From JAFEDN01 sp965651935 (GTDB lineage: Bacteria; Pseudomonadota; Gammaproteobacteria; Coxiellales; Coxiellaceae): a stretch of 16,394 nt of DNA. Shown here in pieces: positions 8,401 through 16,394 of this stretch. The stretch spans positions 1-16,394 of the forward strand of contig CBFGTC010000024.1 in assembly GCA_965651935.1 (NCBI GenBank). Direction: 5' to 3'. The notes under the pieces are model-generated. The model made no database searches and was not told the origin of the DNA. It saw only the letters and a program-made list of their open reading frames with translations. A program made the translations under genes and the position numbers. The first letter of the stretch is position 1. Each line of letters begins with the position of its first letter.

Positions 8401-11400
8401 GTGGTCAAAACCGCGAACGCCACGATCAGCCAGCAACTGGCGCAAACCACCGATTCAGAAAAGCAACAGGAAATTTGGGATAATTCCACGCTGCGCGATC
8501 AGTACGATGACGTGACTGCGCTCAAATTAAAAAGCACCGACACGTTAAACCGCACGACTGTTTTTTATTATGATTCAGAGCGGCGTTTGGTTTTATCCAT
8601 CAGCCCCATGGGGGTCGCCACTCAACTTTTTTATAACTCATTTAACAAAATCATCGTTAATCGGCGTTATTTTAATAAAATTGCCGCCACCGATCTGGCG
8701 GCGTTGACCGGTGGTTTTATACAAGACTCGGTGTTGGCCCTGCTTCAAGAGGACAGCAGTCAAGATATCGTTGAGCAAAGCGCCTACGATGTTTTAAATC
8801 AAAAAATTCAAACCCTGGACGCCGAATCGTATCAAACCGCTTATATTTTTAGCCGGTTCGGTGAAGTGATAGAAGAAGACTTGCCATTACAGGATAAAAC
8901 CCCCAGCCTGCGGCGGCTGCACGGTTTTGATAATCGCGGTAATGAAATTCTGACTCAAACCGTTGCCGATTCAGGGGAAAAGCTAACCATTAATCAGGAT
9001 TTTGAAAACTGCTACGGAAAACTCACTTTGCATGTGGACGAGACCGGTGCGGTCACTCGCTACGGTTATGATGGATTAGGCAATCGAACCTGGGTGATTG
9101 ACGCCTTAAATAACCGCCGCGAATATACTTATGATTTTAGAAGCCGCGTTTCAACCGATACCGACGCTTTAGAACAAACCACAATATATCAGTACAATCA
9201 GTTACAACGCACTCTGACTGAAATTCCGCCGGAAGAAAATACGAAAAGCATTCAAGAAACCAATATTTTCAAAGAAAAAATCAAGCTTACCGATGCACTG
9301 GGTCAGGTGCGCATTACCGAACACGGGCCGGACGGGCAGGTCACTCGCTCAGTCAATGAATTGGGTTGGGAAACTTTGGATGAGTACGATAGCGAAAGCC
9401 AGCATACATTGCACATTGATCCCATGGACACCCAAATACTTTATATTTATAACGTGGATGGTTTTGTCCTCAGTGAAACCCAACACAGCGATAATTTTAA
9501 AGATTTAGTAACACAATATAGCCGCGACAGTTTTGGCCGGGCTGTGGGTATTTTAGACCCCCGCGGAGTTTTTAAACGCCAGACATTCAGTCAACGCAGT
9601 TTACTCATCGAAGAAATTCGCGATTACGGCACGGACAGTCAGCCGGGACTGAGATTAACAGCGCAAAGCACCTACAATGGTCAGCGTACTCAAACGACCA
9701 GCACTCGCGGCGATGAAAAAGACAGCCGGCGTTACACGGTTTCTTTTCAGCAAGATGGCTTTAACCGAGACAGTGGGAAGATTATCGACCCCACCAGTTT
9801 AACCGGCGACGGCGCTTTGAATTTAACTTCCGTATTGCAACACGATCTCGCCGGCCGTGTCATTCGTCAAACTGACCCGGCAGGCCGCACCACGTATTTA
9901 TTTTACGATGGTTTAGGTCACCAGCGCTTCAGTGTAAACGACAGTGGGGCGATTAATGAATGTCAGTATGATTCTTTAGGACTGAAACAGGTTGTGCGTG
10001 ATTACATCAATTTTGTCGATACCCAAAAAATCACCGATTCAACCACATTAAGTGAGATGGCGGCGCTGGCGGCAGCTGTTGCCGATAATCAGGATAAAAC
10101 CGTTTATATTTACTGTGACGGCAACCGACGCGAAAAATACCGGGTTGTGATTTTAACCGACCCGCTCAGTCAGAACAGCACCGGATTAGTGACTGAAATG
10201 GTTTATGACGGGGCAGGTCATCGCATTCAAGTGATCGGTTATGCCACGGCCATTGCGGCGAACGAGATCGCTGATTTAACCACGGCGCAAATCAAAACTT
10301 TGATTGTCGGCGACAATCAAAACGACCGCGTGACCGGGTATGTGTTTGACAGTGCCGGACAGGAACGTTTTATTTTAAATCCATTTGACTCCACTCACGG
10401 AACCCTGACTGAAAAACGTTACGATAAATTAGGCCGGGCCAATATTGAAATTCGTTATGCAAATTTGATCGACAATCCGCTTCTGCTTGGCGGCATGACC
10501 GAAACGGAAATGATCGACTATATACAAGAAGAAAAAATCGCCGACATCACCCAAGATCAATTTAATTTCAGCGTATTTAACCTGTTTAACAAACCCGATT
10601 ACACGGTAAAAACGATTACCGGACAGCAATGCGCGGTGGTCAAATATCAGCATAATGAAAACGGTGAACTGATTTACAGTTGTCAGTTCGCCAACACCAT
10701 CACGTTTAGCGGTTTCGATCAATTAACTCAGCAAATCAGTCAACTCACGCCCGATCCCAAGATCGATAAAATTTCTCAGTTCACACTCGATGCTTGCGAC
10801 CGCGTCAGCGCGATCACCGACCCCATTGGCAACCAGGACCTTTTCTTGCGCGATTCATTAGATAATATTCTTCAACATCAAGATCGCGGCGGCAATATCA
10901 CTCAAAACAGTTTTGATCGCGCCAAACGCCTGATTCAGCAACTGACTCCCACAGCACCGGTGGGTTCAATTAGCCAGGACAGCCAGGGATTATTGGTGGC
11001 GGAATCTAAAAATCGACCTGTGAAAACGCTGAATACTTACGATGGGGCGGATAATCTTATAGCAAAAACCATCGATGCCGACGGTTCCGATGCGCGTAGT
11101 TCGCAAATGAAGTTTTCGGTACTGAACAAACTGATTTCGACCAGTGCGGAAAATATTGAAGTGGATGATCCGTCGCAGCCGGCCAGTCTCAGCACCCGCC
11201 CGGTAAAAACTCAAATTGTCGGTAATCAAAAGGTATTTAACGCTTTTAACCAGGAAGTGGTGAGCATCAGTGCGCAAAACGGCATGAAATTCCAAATCCA
11301 CGATTCAGCGGGGCGTAAAATTTTTGTCATCGACCCGGAAAAGGGCGTGACCGGTTATGTCTGCAATAACTTTGGTGAAATTATCCTGGAAACACACTAT

Positions 11401-14400
11401 GCGTTGCCTCTGAACCTGGATTTAACGCCTTATGCGCAGACGGGGATTCCGCTGAACGTGTTATTGAAAAATCTCGCAGAAAGCGAGGATGACCGCTACA
11501 TCCTCTACCAAAGAAATCTCGGTGGCGACCCGATTAATATTATTACCGGCATAGATAAACCGGATACATTAAAGTTGGAATACCTGTCCGGCAAGCGATT
11601 TTACTTTCATCCCGAGTTAGGCGAATACGGCTATTATTTCGGGCAAAATTCGCTGAAATATAACGCTTTTAAAAAAATCATCGCCAATTCCGAACTGGTA
11701 ACCGCTTCCGGCTTATGGTCGATCACGTATCAGTGGGAAAACACGCTCAATAAAATTGAAGCTAAAGCGATTCCGGTGCGCTCCTCTTTGCAAAGCCAGC
11801 CCTTGTATCGCGTGGAAAGAGTTCACTATAACGCGATGGGCAATGAAATCCAAAAAATTAAATATGCGGCATACATGAATATCTCTCCTGACGGCATGAG
11901 CTTGAGCCAATTGGACGCCTACGTTCAAGCGCACACCACACCGGGAAAAGACCGTATTAAACAAAAAACCTATGATCCGCGCGGTCTTTTGCTCAGTAAA
12001 TCCAAAGTGGGGGTGACCCGCGAAAGCAACTCAGGTTCACCGCTGACGTTTAACACCTACAGCAATATTACCCTGACTACCACTTTTGATTATAACAAAA
12101 CCGAATCGATGACTCGCATCACCCACGAATCTTTGCCCGGCGATACCACGCCGCCACGGCAGGAATATTTTTACTATGACGCTCGCGGATTTATGATCAT
12201 GCAAACGGGTGTGACGTTTACCACCAAGAAAACTTTTCCGGGCGATGACGTGACGATAACACCGTTAATCAGTTATAGCGTTAACGCGCACGGTCAGCGC
12301 ATCAGTAAACGGGCTTATATTAACGGCGCCGGCGCGGTCAGTTTAGACAGCCTGCCCATACCTCTATCACCCGACGCCAAGAATGACTCGATAGAATTAA
12401 AAATGCTGGACAACCGCGGCAAGGAAATTATCGTTCAAGACGCCAATAATCGCCAAAATTTTCTCACCTATACCGCCACCGCTCAGCTTGCGCGCAGTTA
12501 CGGCCCTTTAACGAATACCAATGGCAAACACATTGATGAAAAGCGCATAGGCTATGATTTGTGCGACCGGGTGGTGTCGCAGAGAATCATGCGTGATAAC
12601 ACCGATAATGTGGTGACCATGCTGCGGCACAATACGTTTGGTGAAACCATTCAGGAAGGGCCGGGCGGTTCGTTGGAAACTGAGCCGGAAAACGATATCA
12701 AACTGGGGCCGGAAGCCTTCTGGCGTTTAGAGCCGCTAGAATCTAAAGAGCGGTACCGCGGAATAGCCCCTACGGATCAATATCCCTTATACCGAAAAAT
12801 GGACCCGTGCGGAAAAATTTATAATACGAATGATCCGGGCAACGATAACAGCAGTAACCGTCAGGCCAGCGATACCGTCAGCGTATACGACTTAAGAGGG
12901 TCGAGAACCGGAGTGATCCGTTCGAAGACGATCGACTTAAGTGAAAAAAATTTGGAGGACCTGCCCGCGCTGTTGCAGACTTCTTATCAAGAAGCCGAAC
13001 GCAATGAATACTGGCTGGACTTCAGTAAGAGGCTGTTGAAAGAGCAACGGGCGCAATATAATTTAGGGCCTGCCTCGCAGCCTTGTAATCTGCCTTCGGA
13101 ATTTTTGGTCAGTGCGCTTTACCCGTCATTGGGGACGCTCAGTGTCTCCTGGTTGTATACGGTCACTAACAGCGTGCCGGTGTTCACCCTGGCCCCGGCA
13201 GGGTCGGGGGATGCCAAAACGTTGACGGTGAAAACCGATTCCAGCAGCGGGCGTTGCGGGGTGGATATCTCCGCTTGGCAGACCGGGATTTACGATTTAC
13301 AAATGCAGTTCTATTTGCTGAATCCTTCCACCGGTCAGCCGGATTACAATCAGCCCCAGTTTTCTACCCACAGTCGTATTTATTTTGCGACAGCGCACAA
13401 CGACAAAGCCATCGATGTCGTGCCTTATGTTCAAGACGATCATATTTTGTGGCTGGCCGGGGCGGTGACCGGACTAACGGCGATTAATCTCTTGAATTCT
13501 TCCGGTACTTTAGTGAGACAATACCCGGTCAGCGCCGATTCCAGTACCGGGCAATTTTTCGTGGATTTATTGAAAGAAACCTCGGGCAGTTACACGGCGC
13601 AACCGGTATTCAAGGACAAACCCGGCACGGCCACGCCCGCTTTCATCATTAACACCGATATTTCTCCTCAAGAAATTCTATCGCGAGAGATTCCCGCGCA
13701 AGCGCAAATCAGCTATTCAACGAATATTTTACAAAACACGGATTTGACGCTCAGCATTTGGGATAGTTTACCTAAAGATTATCAACAGACACCGGTCAAC
13801 GTGCAGATGGGGTATAGCTCGCCCTCGGGAGCCGATAATTATAAAGCGACTTTGACTCCGGTGGAAGGGGCGGCGGAATTTACCCTTGACGGCACAGTGA
13901 CTTCGATTGATTCGTTGACGTTGAGTTTGGTGATCAGCGACACGGAGATTGTGCCGATTTATGTGAACGAACCTCCCGGCTCGCGCATGCAGAAAGGCAT
14001 TCGCTTTAAACGCATGATGGAATTGGCGGCGGCAAAATCGGCGTTTCAAGTCGAAAAGGAGTTAAAACGAACTGCCCCGGGAGATAAAATTGTCAAGTTT
14101 GTTCCACGCCGAATCGTGTACATTCGGGGGGAGACGGTAAAAAATTTACCTTCCGCTCCGGTTATTCAATACCAAGATGTGTCGCAAGGGACGGACACGG
14201 TCTGGAAATCGATGAACACCGATACGGCGACTTCGCAAGGCATCACGGCCAACGTCACGCTGTTTGCCGCGGGCAACTATCCTTTTATTTTACCGGAAGG
14301 CAACAAGGACAGGCCCGATGTCTTTAGCGTGTGGATGGGCGGGCAAGTCTTTGACGGCAGCTCCGCGCTGCCGGAAATGAAAAAAGAGCTGAAATCGGCG

Positions 14401-16394
14401 GATGGTCAGCAGCGGCAGCGTGTTTATGAACTGGATGTGTTCGGTAATTTCCTGGGGATAACGGATTCTTTGGGGCACAAAACCGTGCGTGAATTTAATG
14501 ATCTGGATAAAGAAATTAAGCGCATCGACCCTCCGGTGTTGGCCGTTGAGAGCAACGGTATCGGCAACCCCAACTTTCAGGGAGTCACCGACACGCACCT
14601 TAACGTGAACGGTTTTGAAATCGGTGTAACCTTGCCTGCCGGAAATTCCTGTGGAAAAGTATTAGACGAACAGGATGAAATGGTACAGCAGGTGGTGGGT
14701 GACGGGGTAGCGCAGCAAACTATCTACCGAGATGGCCTTAAGCGGCCTTCATTATTATTGGATTCGCGCCAGCAGCAAACTCAACGCTTCTGGGACGCCT
14801 GCCATAATCTGCTTCGTCAGATCGAGCCGAATAACGACCCGCAGAATAATCGCCGTCAGCCTTTAATCACGAATTTAACCTACAACGAGCGCAATAAAGT
14901 GACGTCGCGGCAGAATCCGGCGGGATACATCACGCGTTATAACTATAATTCCACCGATGACATCGAGCAACGCATCAATCCGCTGGGGGATACGGTGACG
15001 ACGGTGTGGGACGGGCGCAACCACGTGCGCTTGCGGGAAACCCTGGCCAGCGGCCACACCCAAATATGGACGCCCGCACCAATCGTGGGGTATTTCGGCA
15101 TAATGCAACAATATAAAGACATCAGCGGTTGCGTTACTCGTTACACCTATAATCAAAAATTGGAAGTGATTCAACGGACAGGCGATTACGGCAAGCACGG
15201 CTACACGGCGCGATTGGTGGTGAATTACGATCCCGACACGCAGATGTCTCTTTATTCATTGGATACCAGCCAACTCACGCCGGGCCAACGGCTGCGCTTT
15301 GATTATACCGCCGGGCGCTTGATGAATGTCTATGACGACGCCCAGGGTCTGCTGACCAATTTCGACTATGACGCCGAAGATAATTTGATTCTCGTGCAGA
15401 TGACGCGCTACGACGGCAGTTTAATTCGGCGGGTGACTTCCAATTTGGACGCACTATACCGCGAGCAGAATTTTTTCGACACCATGCTGACCGGCATCAC
15501 CGAGTACGATCGTAACGGCAACCGGCGACACCGCATCTCGCAGATTATCAGCCCGGTGGACGGCCAAGCGATTGTCGATGACAATTGGTATACCTACGAT
15601 AAAGCCGACCGCACGATCGTGGTAGACGGGGTGCTGTCTTCCGGCCAGATCATCCGTAATTCCAACAAATCCAGCAGTTACTCGATTACCTATTCGCGTG
15701 GGGTGAGAGTCCAAGAGGTGGATTATCAGGGCCATGTCCGCAGTATAGGAATTTATGCGGACGGCAACATTTCCGGCTTCAACAGCACCGACGGTTCCAG
15801 CCAATCTTACCATTATTCGCCGGACGGCAGCGTGCACATCAGTCAGAAGATCGACACCGATGGCACCAATCACCAAGACACGATGCTGTGTAACGCGAAC
15901 GTGTTCCAGACTTCGCAGATCAGCTATAAAAACGGGACGTTGGAAGACAACACCACGTTTACGCCGGACGTCAATAACAACATTGTTAAGCAATACACGG
16001 TGGACTACAGCAACGGCCAGGACAAACCGGTGTCGTATACGATGACTTACGCGGATATTGGCTTGGGGGACCAGTTTCAAATTTCATCGATTACCGCCGT
16101 GACCAACGACGATAACGGTACCGCACAAACCCAATCGGCGATTTATTACGATTCGAATAATTCGACGGTGGGGGTGCTGCACGGCGATGACGATGACGGC
16201 AACTCGAAGTTTTACACGTCCACCTATGATGGTTTTATTATCCAGAAAATCAGCTTTCCTAAAAAACCGGACAAAGACAAGCAATACAAATACACCAATT
16301 ATTTTTACACGGTAAACAGCAGTTATTTGAGCTCGTTTGAGATGGATAGCGAATACGCGCTGAACATGCTGCTGAATTATTCTTCGGTGCGCAA
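5404..16394 (+). CDS. Giant YD/RHS-repeat protein, 3' end beyond the window
   Basis: Reading every codon from ATG 5404 to the window edge gives 3663 complete codons with no stop. Ordinary RHS proteins are about 1400-1600 residues and TcB/TcC-type proteins are of similar or smaller size, so this is exceptional. The N-terminus (MKQYPFHLISGTGKG) has no signal peptide, PAAR or SpvB-like domain. Residues about 1-165 resemble the opening strands of an RHS shell (LSAWRLPVRSF, GSLFFAPGCGDG, DCWGNKTQYNYD). YD repeats then run to about residue 2500, clearest at 1218-1259 (YGYDGLGNRTWVIDALNNRREYTYD, read in two parts) and 1480-1507 (HDLAGRVIRQTDPAGRTTY). Recurring inserts of some 20-40 residues after an RY/QY motif separate them. 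Residues about 2560-3000 are a beta-rich non-YD block with a duplicated DSS-G motif. From about 3007 YD units resume (YNERNKVTSRQNPAGYITRY). No RHS-core closing motif or toxin domain is reached. Expected role: a hollow beta-shell or surface/secreted protein, possibly polymorphic-toxin-like; cargo and function unknown. Confidence 0.93.
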   Translation, partial: MKQYPFHLISGTGKGVSYSSLSQVGDLSPAEAFGQAKARIFYNFTNGNLSVADHLLLFPEMKSHVPLGYCFNSSSPNLSAWRLPVRSFTPPDMADAKQITLIEVDGHEAVYTRNGSLFFAPGCGDGTPYLQYDADHYQWYWYHPGTQTCEVYNKYGLMVERRDCWGNKTQYNYDPTSRQLTSVLGPSGNQYVIERTKSSDGVFSVTIGLIRPGQSYTLYLQGYEFDNDTGLLKTSTCSINGRDLTGGYKIYYKYGLTTPQPVITQISQDDGTTIQFAYDSSWRVQTIYLPAASGNTRADFKYSDNKVAVAINNCWKADFEWDSQSRISRRTQYTGFRTGDSASEVTQYEYSSEGQLKKITQPDGGIESYIHSAPFGLLTQHCRPDGQQTDFFYNDGQNRPLLQSTVFTLPSSSTPLIKYSVYERRTNNSINFADETDYLRYEISPEGRVTAFEPTPKGPVRFRRAFLSTVYPSQYLTEAPSFLEMQEWQEQKQNDPQQVMLNEYSYNAQGLKFQEIDYASVDAQGSGIKDSQMGETDRTWDFYGNWLNQSKQLVRDGGEVIESAQTTREFDGLKRQTLNIDALDWQTKTDYAPMEEDKTYPKGVYLLTVTRPNNRLEKTVLDGQGDPIYQVDSVPVDGGYSQPRTTHWNRDLGGRPIVINNPDGSTTYQSFYLDNQLGITVSTTGLVTEHQFDRIHNYECDIEYKNPIDVTQIDTHTVNGDDIKALITPDQEDHVRYRFYDNSHRLRFEVDAKSQATESRYDTLDRLISKTLYKNPLTSTQLDTLKSGELISLTPNLSTGQDRCTSFYYDRDNIKIGEIDPDGWVKENVLDNAGRIIRQIRYSTPNRSSTRSLDFAAMRPESADDDAVSYYFYNARGQNTVLVDANGFVTATSYYASEKVFQTIQYANRVDDDWFKNPTVCPPLPEKNSEDLLTTSEYDLLERPSNIMASNGVAKTTQYTNMGKICLQRSYDCRFTGAQGNLDPDQTRTEQKRYDGWDQVVKTANATISQQLAQTTDSEKQQEIWDNSTLRDQYDDVTALKLKSTDTLNRTTVFYYDSERRLVLSISPMGVATQLFYNSFNKIIVNRRYFNKIAATDLAALTGGFIQDSVLALLQEDSSQDIVEQSAYDVLNQKIQTLDAESYQTAYIFSRFGEVIEEDLPLQDKTPSLRRLHGFDNRGNEILTQTVADSGEKLTINQDFENCYGKLTLHVDETGAVTRYGYDGLGNRTWVIDALNNRREYTYDFRSRVSTDTDALEQTTIYQYNQLQRTLTEIPPEENTKSIQETNIFKEKIKLTDALGQVRITEHGPDGQVTRSVNELGWETLDEYDSESQHTLHIDPMDTQILYIYNVDGFVLSETQHSDNFKDLVTQYSRDSFGRAVGILDPRGVFKRQTFSQRSLLIEEIRDYGTDSQPGLRLTAQSTYNGQRTQTTSTRGDEKDSRRYTVSFQQDGFNRDSGKIIDPTSLTGDGALNLTSVLQHDLAGRVIRQTDPAGRTTYLFYDGLGHQRFSVNDSGAINECQYDSLGLKQVVRDYINFVDTQKITDSTTLSEMAALAAAVADNQDKTVYIYCDGNRREKYRVVILTDPLSQNSTGLVTEMVYDGAGHRIQVIGYATAIAANEIADLTTAQIKTLIVGDNQNDRVTGYVFDSAGQERFILNPFDSTHGTLTEKRYDKLGRANIEIRYANLIDNPLLLGGMTETEMIDYIQEEKIADITQDQFNFSVFNLFNKPDYTVKTITGQQCAVVKYQHNENGELIYSCQFANTITFSGFDQLTQQISQLTPDPKIDKISQFTLDACDRVSAITDPIGNQDLFLRDSLDNILQHQDRGGNITQNSFDRAKRLIQQLTPTAPVGSISQDSQGLLVAESKNRPVKTLNTYDGADNLIAKTIDADGSDARSSQMKFSVLNKLISTSAENIEVDDPSQPASLSTRPVKTQIVGNQKVFNAFNQEVVSISAQNGMKFQIHDSAGRKIFVIDPEKGVTGYVCNNFGEIILETHYALPLNLDLTPYAQTGIPLNVLLKNLAESEDDRYILYQRNLGGDPINIITGIDKPDTLKLEYLSGKRFYFHPELGEYGYYFGQNSLKYNAFKKIIANSELVTASGLWSITYQWENTLNKIEAKAIPVRSSLQSQPLYRVERVHYNAMGNEIQKIKYAAYMNISPDGMSLSQLDAYVQAHTTPGKDRIKQKTYDPRGLLLSKSKVGVTRESNSGSPLTFNTYSNITLTTTFDYNKTESMTRITHESLPGDTTPPRQEYFYYDARGFMIMQTGVTFTTKKTFPGDDVTITPLISYSVNAHGQRISKRAYINGAGAVSLDSLPIPLSPDAKNDSIELKMLDNRGKEIIVQDANNRQNFLTYTATAQLARSYGPLTNTNGKHIDEKRIGYDLCDRVVSQRIMRDNTDNVVTMLRHNTFGETIQEGPGGSLETEPENDIKLGPEAFWRLEPLESKERYRGIAPTDQYPLYRKMDPCGKIYNTNDPGNDNSSNRQASDTVSVYDLRGSRTGVIRSKTIDLSEKNLEDLPALLQTSYQEAERNEYWLDFSKRLLKEQRAQYNLGPASQPCNLPSEFLVSALYPSLGTLSVSWLYTVTNSVPVFTLAPAGSGDAKTLTVKTDSSSGRCGVDISAWQTGIYDLQMQFYLLNPSTGQPDYNQPQFSTHSRIYFATAHNDKAIDVVPYVQDDHILWLAGAVTGLTAINLLNSSGTLVRQYPVSADSSTGQFFVDLLKETSGSYTAQPVFKDKPGTATPAFIINTDISPQEILSREIPAQAQISYSTNILQNTDLTLSIWDSLPKDYQQTPVNVQMGYSSPSGADNYKATLTPVEGAAEFTLDGTVTSIDSLTLSLVISDTEIVPIYVNEPPGSRMQKGIRFKRMMELAAAKSAFQVEKELKRTAPGDKIVKFVPRRIVYIRGETVKNLPSAPVIQYQDVSQGTDTVWKSMNTDTATSQGITANVTLFAAGNYPFILPEGNKDRPDVFSVWMGGQVFDGSSALPEMKKELKSADGQQRQRVYELDVFGNFLGITDSLGHKTVREFNDLDKEIKRIDPPVLAVESNGIGNPNFQGVTDTHLNVNGFEIGVTLPAGNSCGKVLDEQDEMVQQVVGDGVAQQTIYRDGLKRPSLLLDSRQQQTQRFWDACHNLLRQIEPNNDPQNNRRQPLITNLTYNERNKVTSRQNPAGYITRYNYNSTDDIEQRINPLGDTVTTVWDGRNHVRLRETLASGHTQIWTPAPIVGYFGIMQQYKDISGCVTRYTYNQKLEVIQRTGDYGKHGYTARLVVNYDPDTQMSLYSLDTSQLTPGQRLRFDYTAGRLMNVYDDAQGLLTNFDYDAEDNLILVQMTRYDGSLIRRVTSNLDALYREQNFFDTMLTGITEYDRNGNRRHRISQIISPVDGQAIVDDNWYTYDKADRTIVVDGVLSSGQIIRNSNKSSSYSITYSRGVRVQEVDYQGHVRSIGIYADGNISGFNSTDGSSQSYHYSPDGSVHISQKIDTDGTNHQDTMLCNANVFQTSQISYKNGTLEDNTTFTPDVNNNIVKQYTVDYSNGQDKPVSYTMTYADIGLGDQFQISSITAVTNDDNGTAQTQSAIYYDSNNSTVGVLHGDDDDGNSKFYTSTYDGFIIQKISFPKKPDKDKQYKYTNYFYTVNSSYLSSFEMDSEYALNMLLNYSSVR

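Noticed and set aside
15454..16080. A 208-codon open frame on the minus strand, and many shorter ones opposite the giant gene
   Set aside because: They lie wholly antisense to the continuously open YD-repeat frame. They lack ribosome binding sites, and their translations are R/H/V/I-rich low-quality sequence typical of antisense shadows.
5404..16394. Possible TcB/TcC-type insecticidal toxin complex subunit
   Set aside because: The N-terminus shows no SpvB-like or beta-propeller region, no TcA-like neighbour is present, and the length is far too great. YD repeats alone do not justify that assignment.
1..16394. CRISPR array, tRNA or rRNA genes
   Set aside because: No regularly spaced direct repeats, no tRNA cloverleaf with TTCGA-type arm in proper context, and no rRNA-like conserved stretches were seen.

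Overview
The window reads as accessory DNA of a Gram-negative bacterium, most likely a gammaproteobacterium. A host-associated or intracellular lifestyle (for example Legionellales/Coxiellaceae-like) is possible. That guess rests only on gene types: an IS1111-like IS110 element, a eukaryote-style leucine-rich-repeat (LRR) membrane protein and a giant YD-repeat protein. No housekeeping gene or rRNA is present to fix the taxonomy. All credible genes lie on the + strand.

Left part (1-1962). A short coiled-coil-like reading frame (84-452) of unknown function runs open to the left edge. A hydrophobic frame just before it suggests a decayed or cut gene. It abuts an insertion sequence with an intact IS110-family DEDD/serine transposase (524-1540). 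Matching 8-bp subterminal inverted repeats (461-468 and 1955-1962) bound an element of about 1.5 kb. The roughly 400 bp between the transposase stop and the right repeat is not protein coding. It contains several nested perfect or near-perfect stems, including a GNRA-capped hairpin, and is a good candidate for the element's guide (bridge/seek) RNA.

Middle (1963-2170). This is an AT-rich leader without a gene, followed by a good ribosome binding site.

Right part (2171-16394). This is a two-gene operon. The first gene (2171-5368) encodes a 1065-residue protein with hydrophobic segments at both ends and about fourteen RI-type LRRs between them. After 35 bp and another strong AGGAG, a second gene starts at 5404. 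I translated it codon by codon to the window edge without meeting a stop, giving at least 3663 residues. It is a giant YD/RHS-type shell protein. Its YD array is interspersed with recurring variable, often helix-like inserts. A non-YD beta-sandwich-like block (about residues 2560-3000) interrupts it before the YD array resumes. The C-terminus, where a toxin or a core-closing motif would lie, is outside the window.

Inference: the LRR membrane protein and the giant YD protein are co-expressed and probably work together in surface display, export or target interaction. The insertion sequence upstream suggests the locus sits in a plastic region. No precise biochemical function can be assigned to either large protein from sequence alone.
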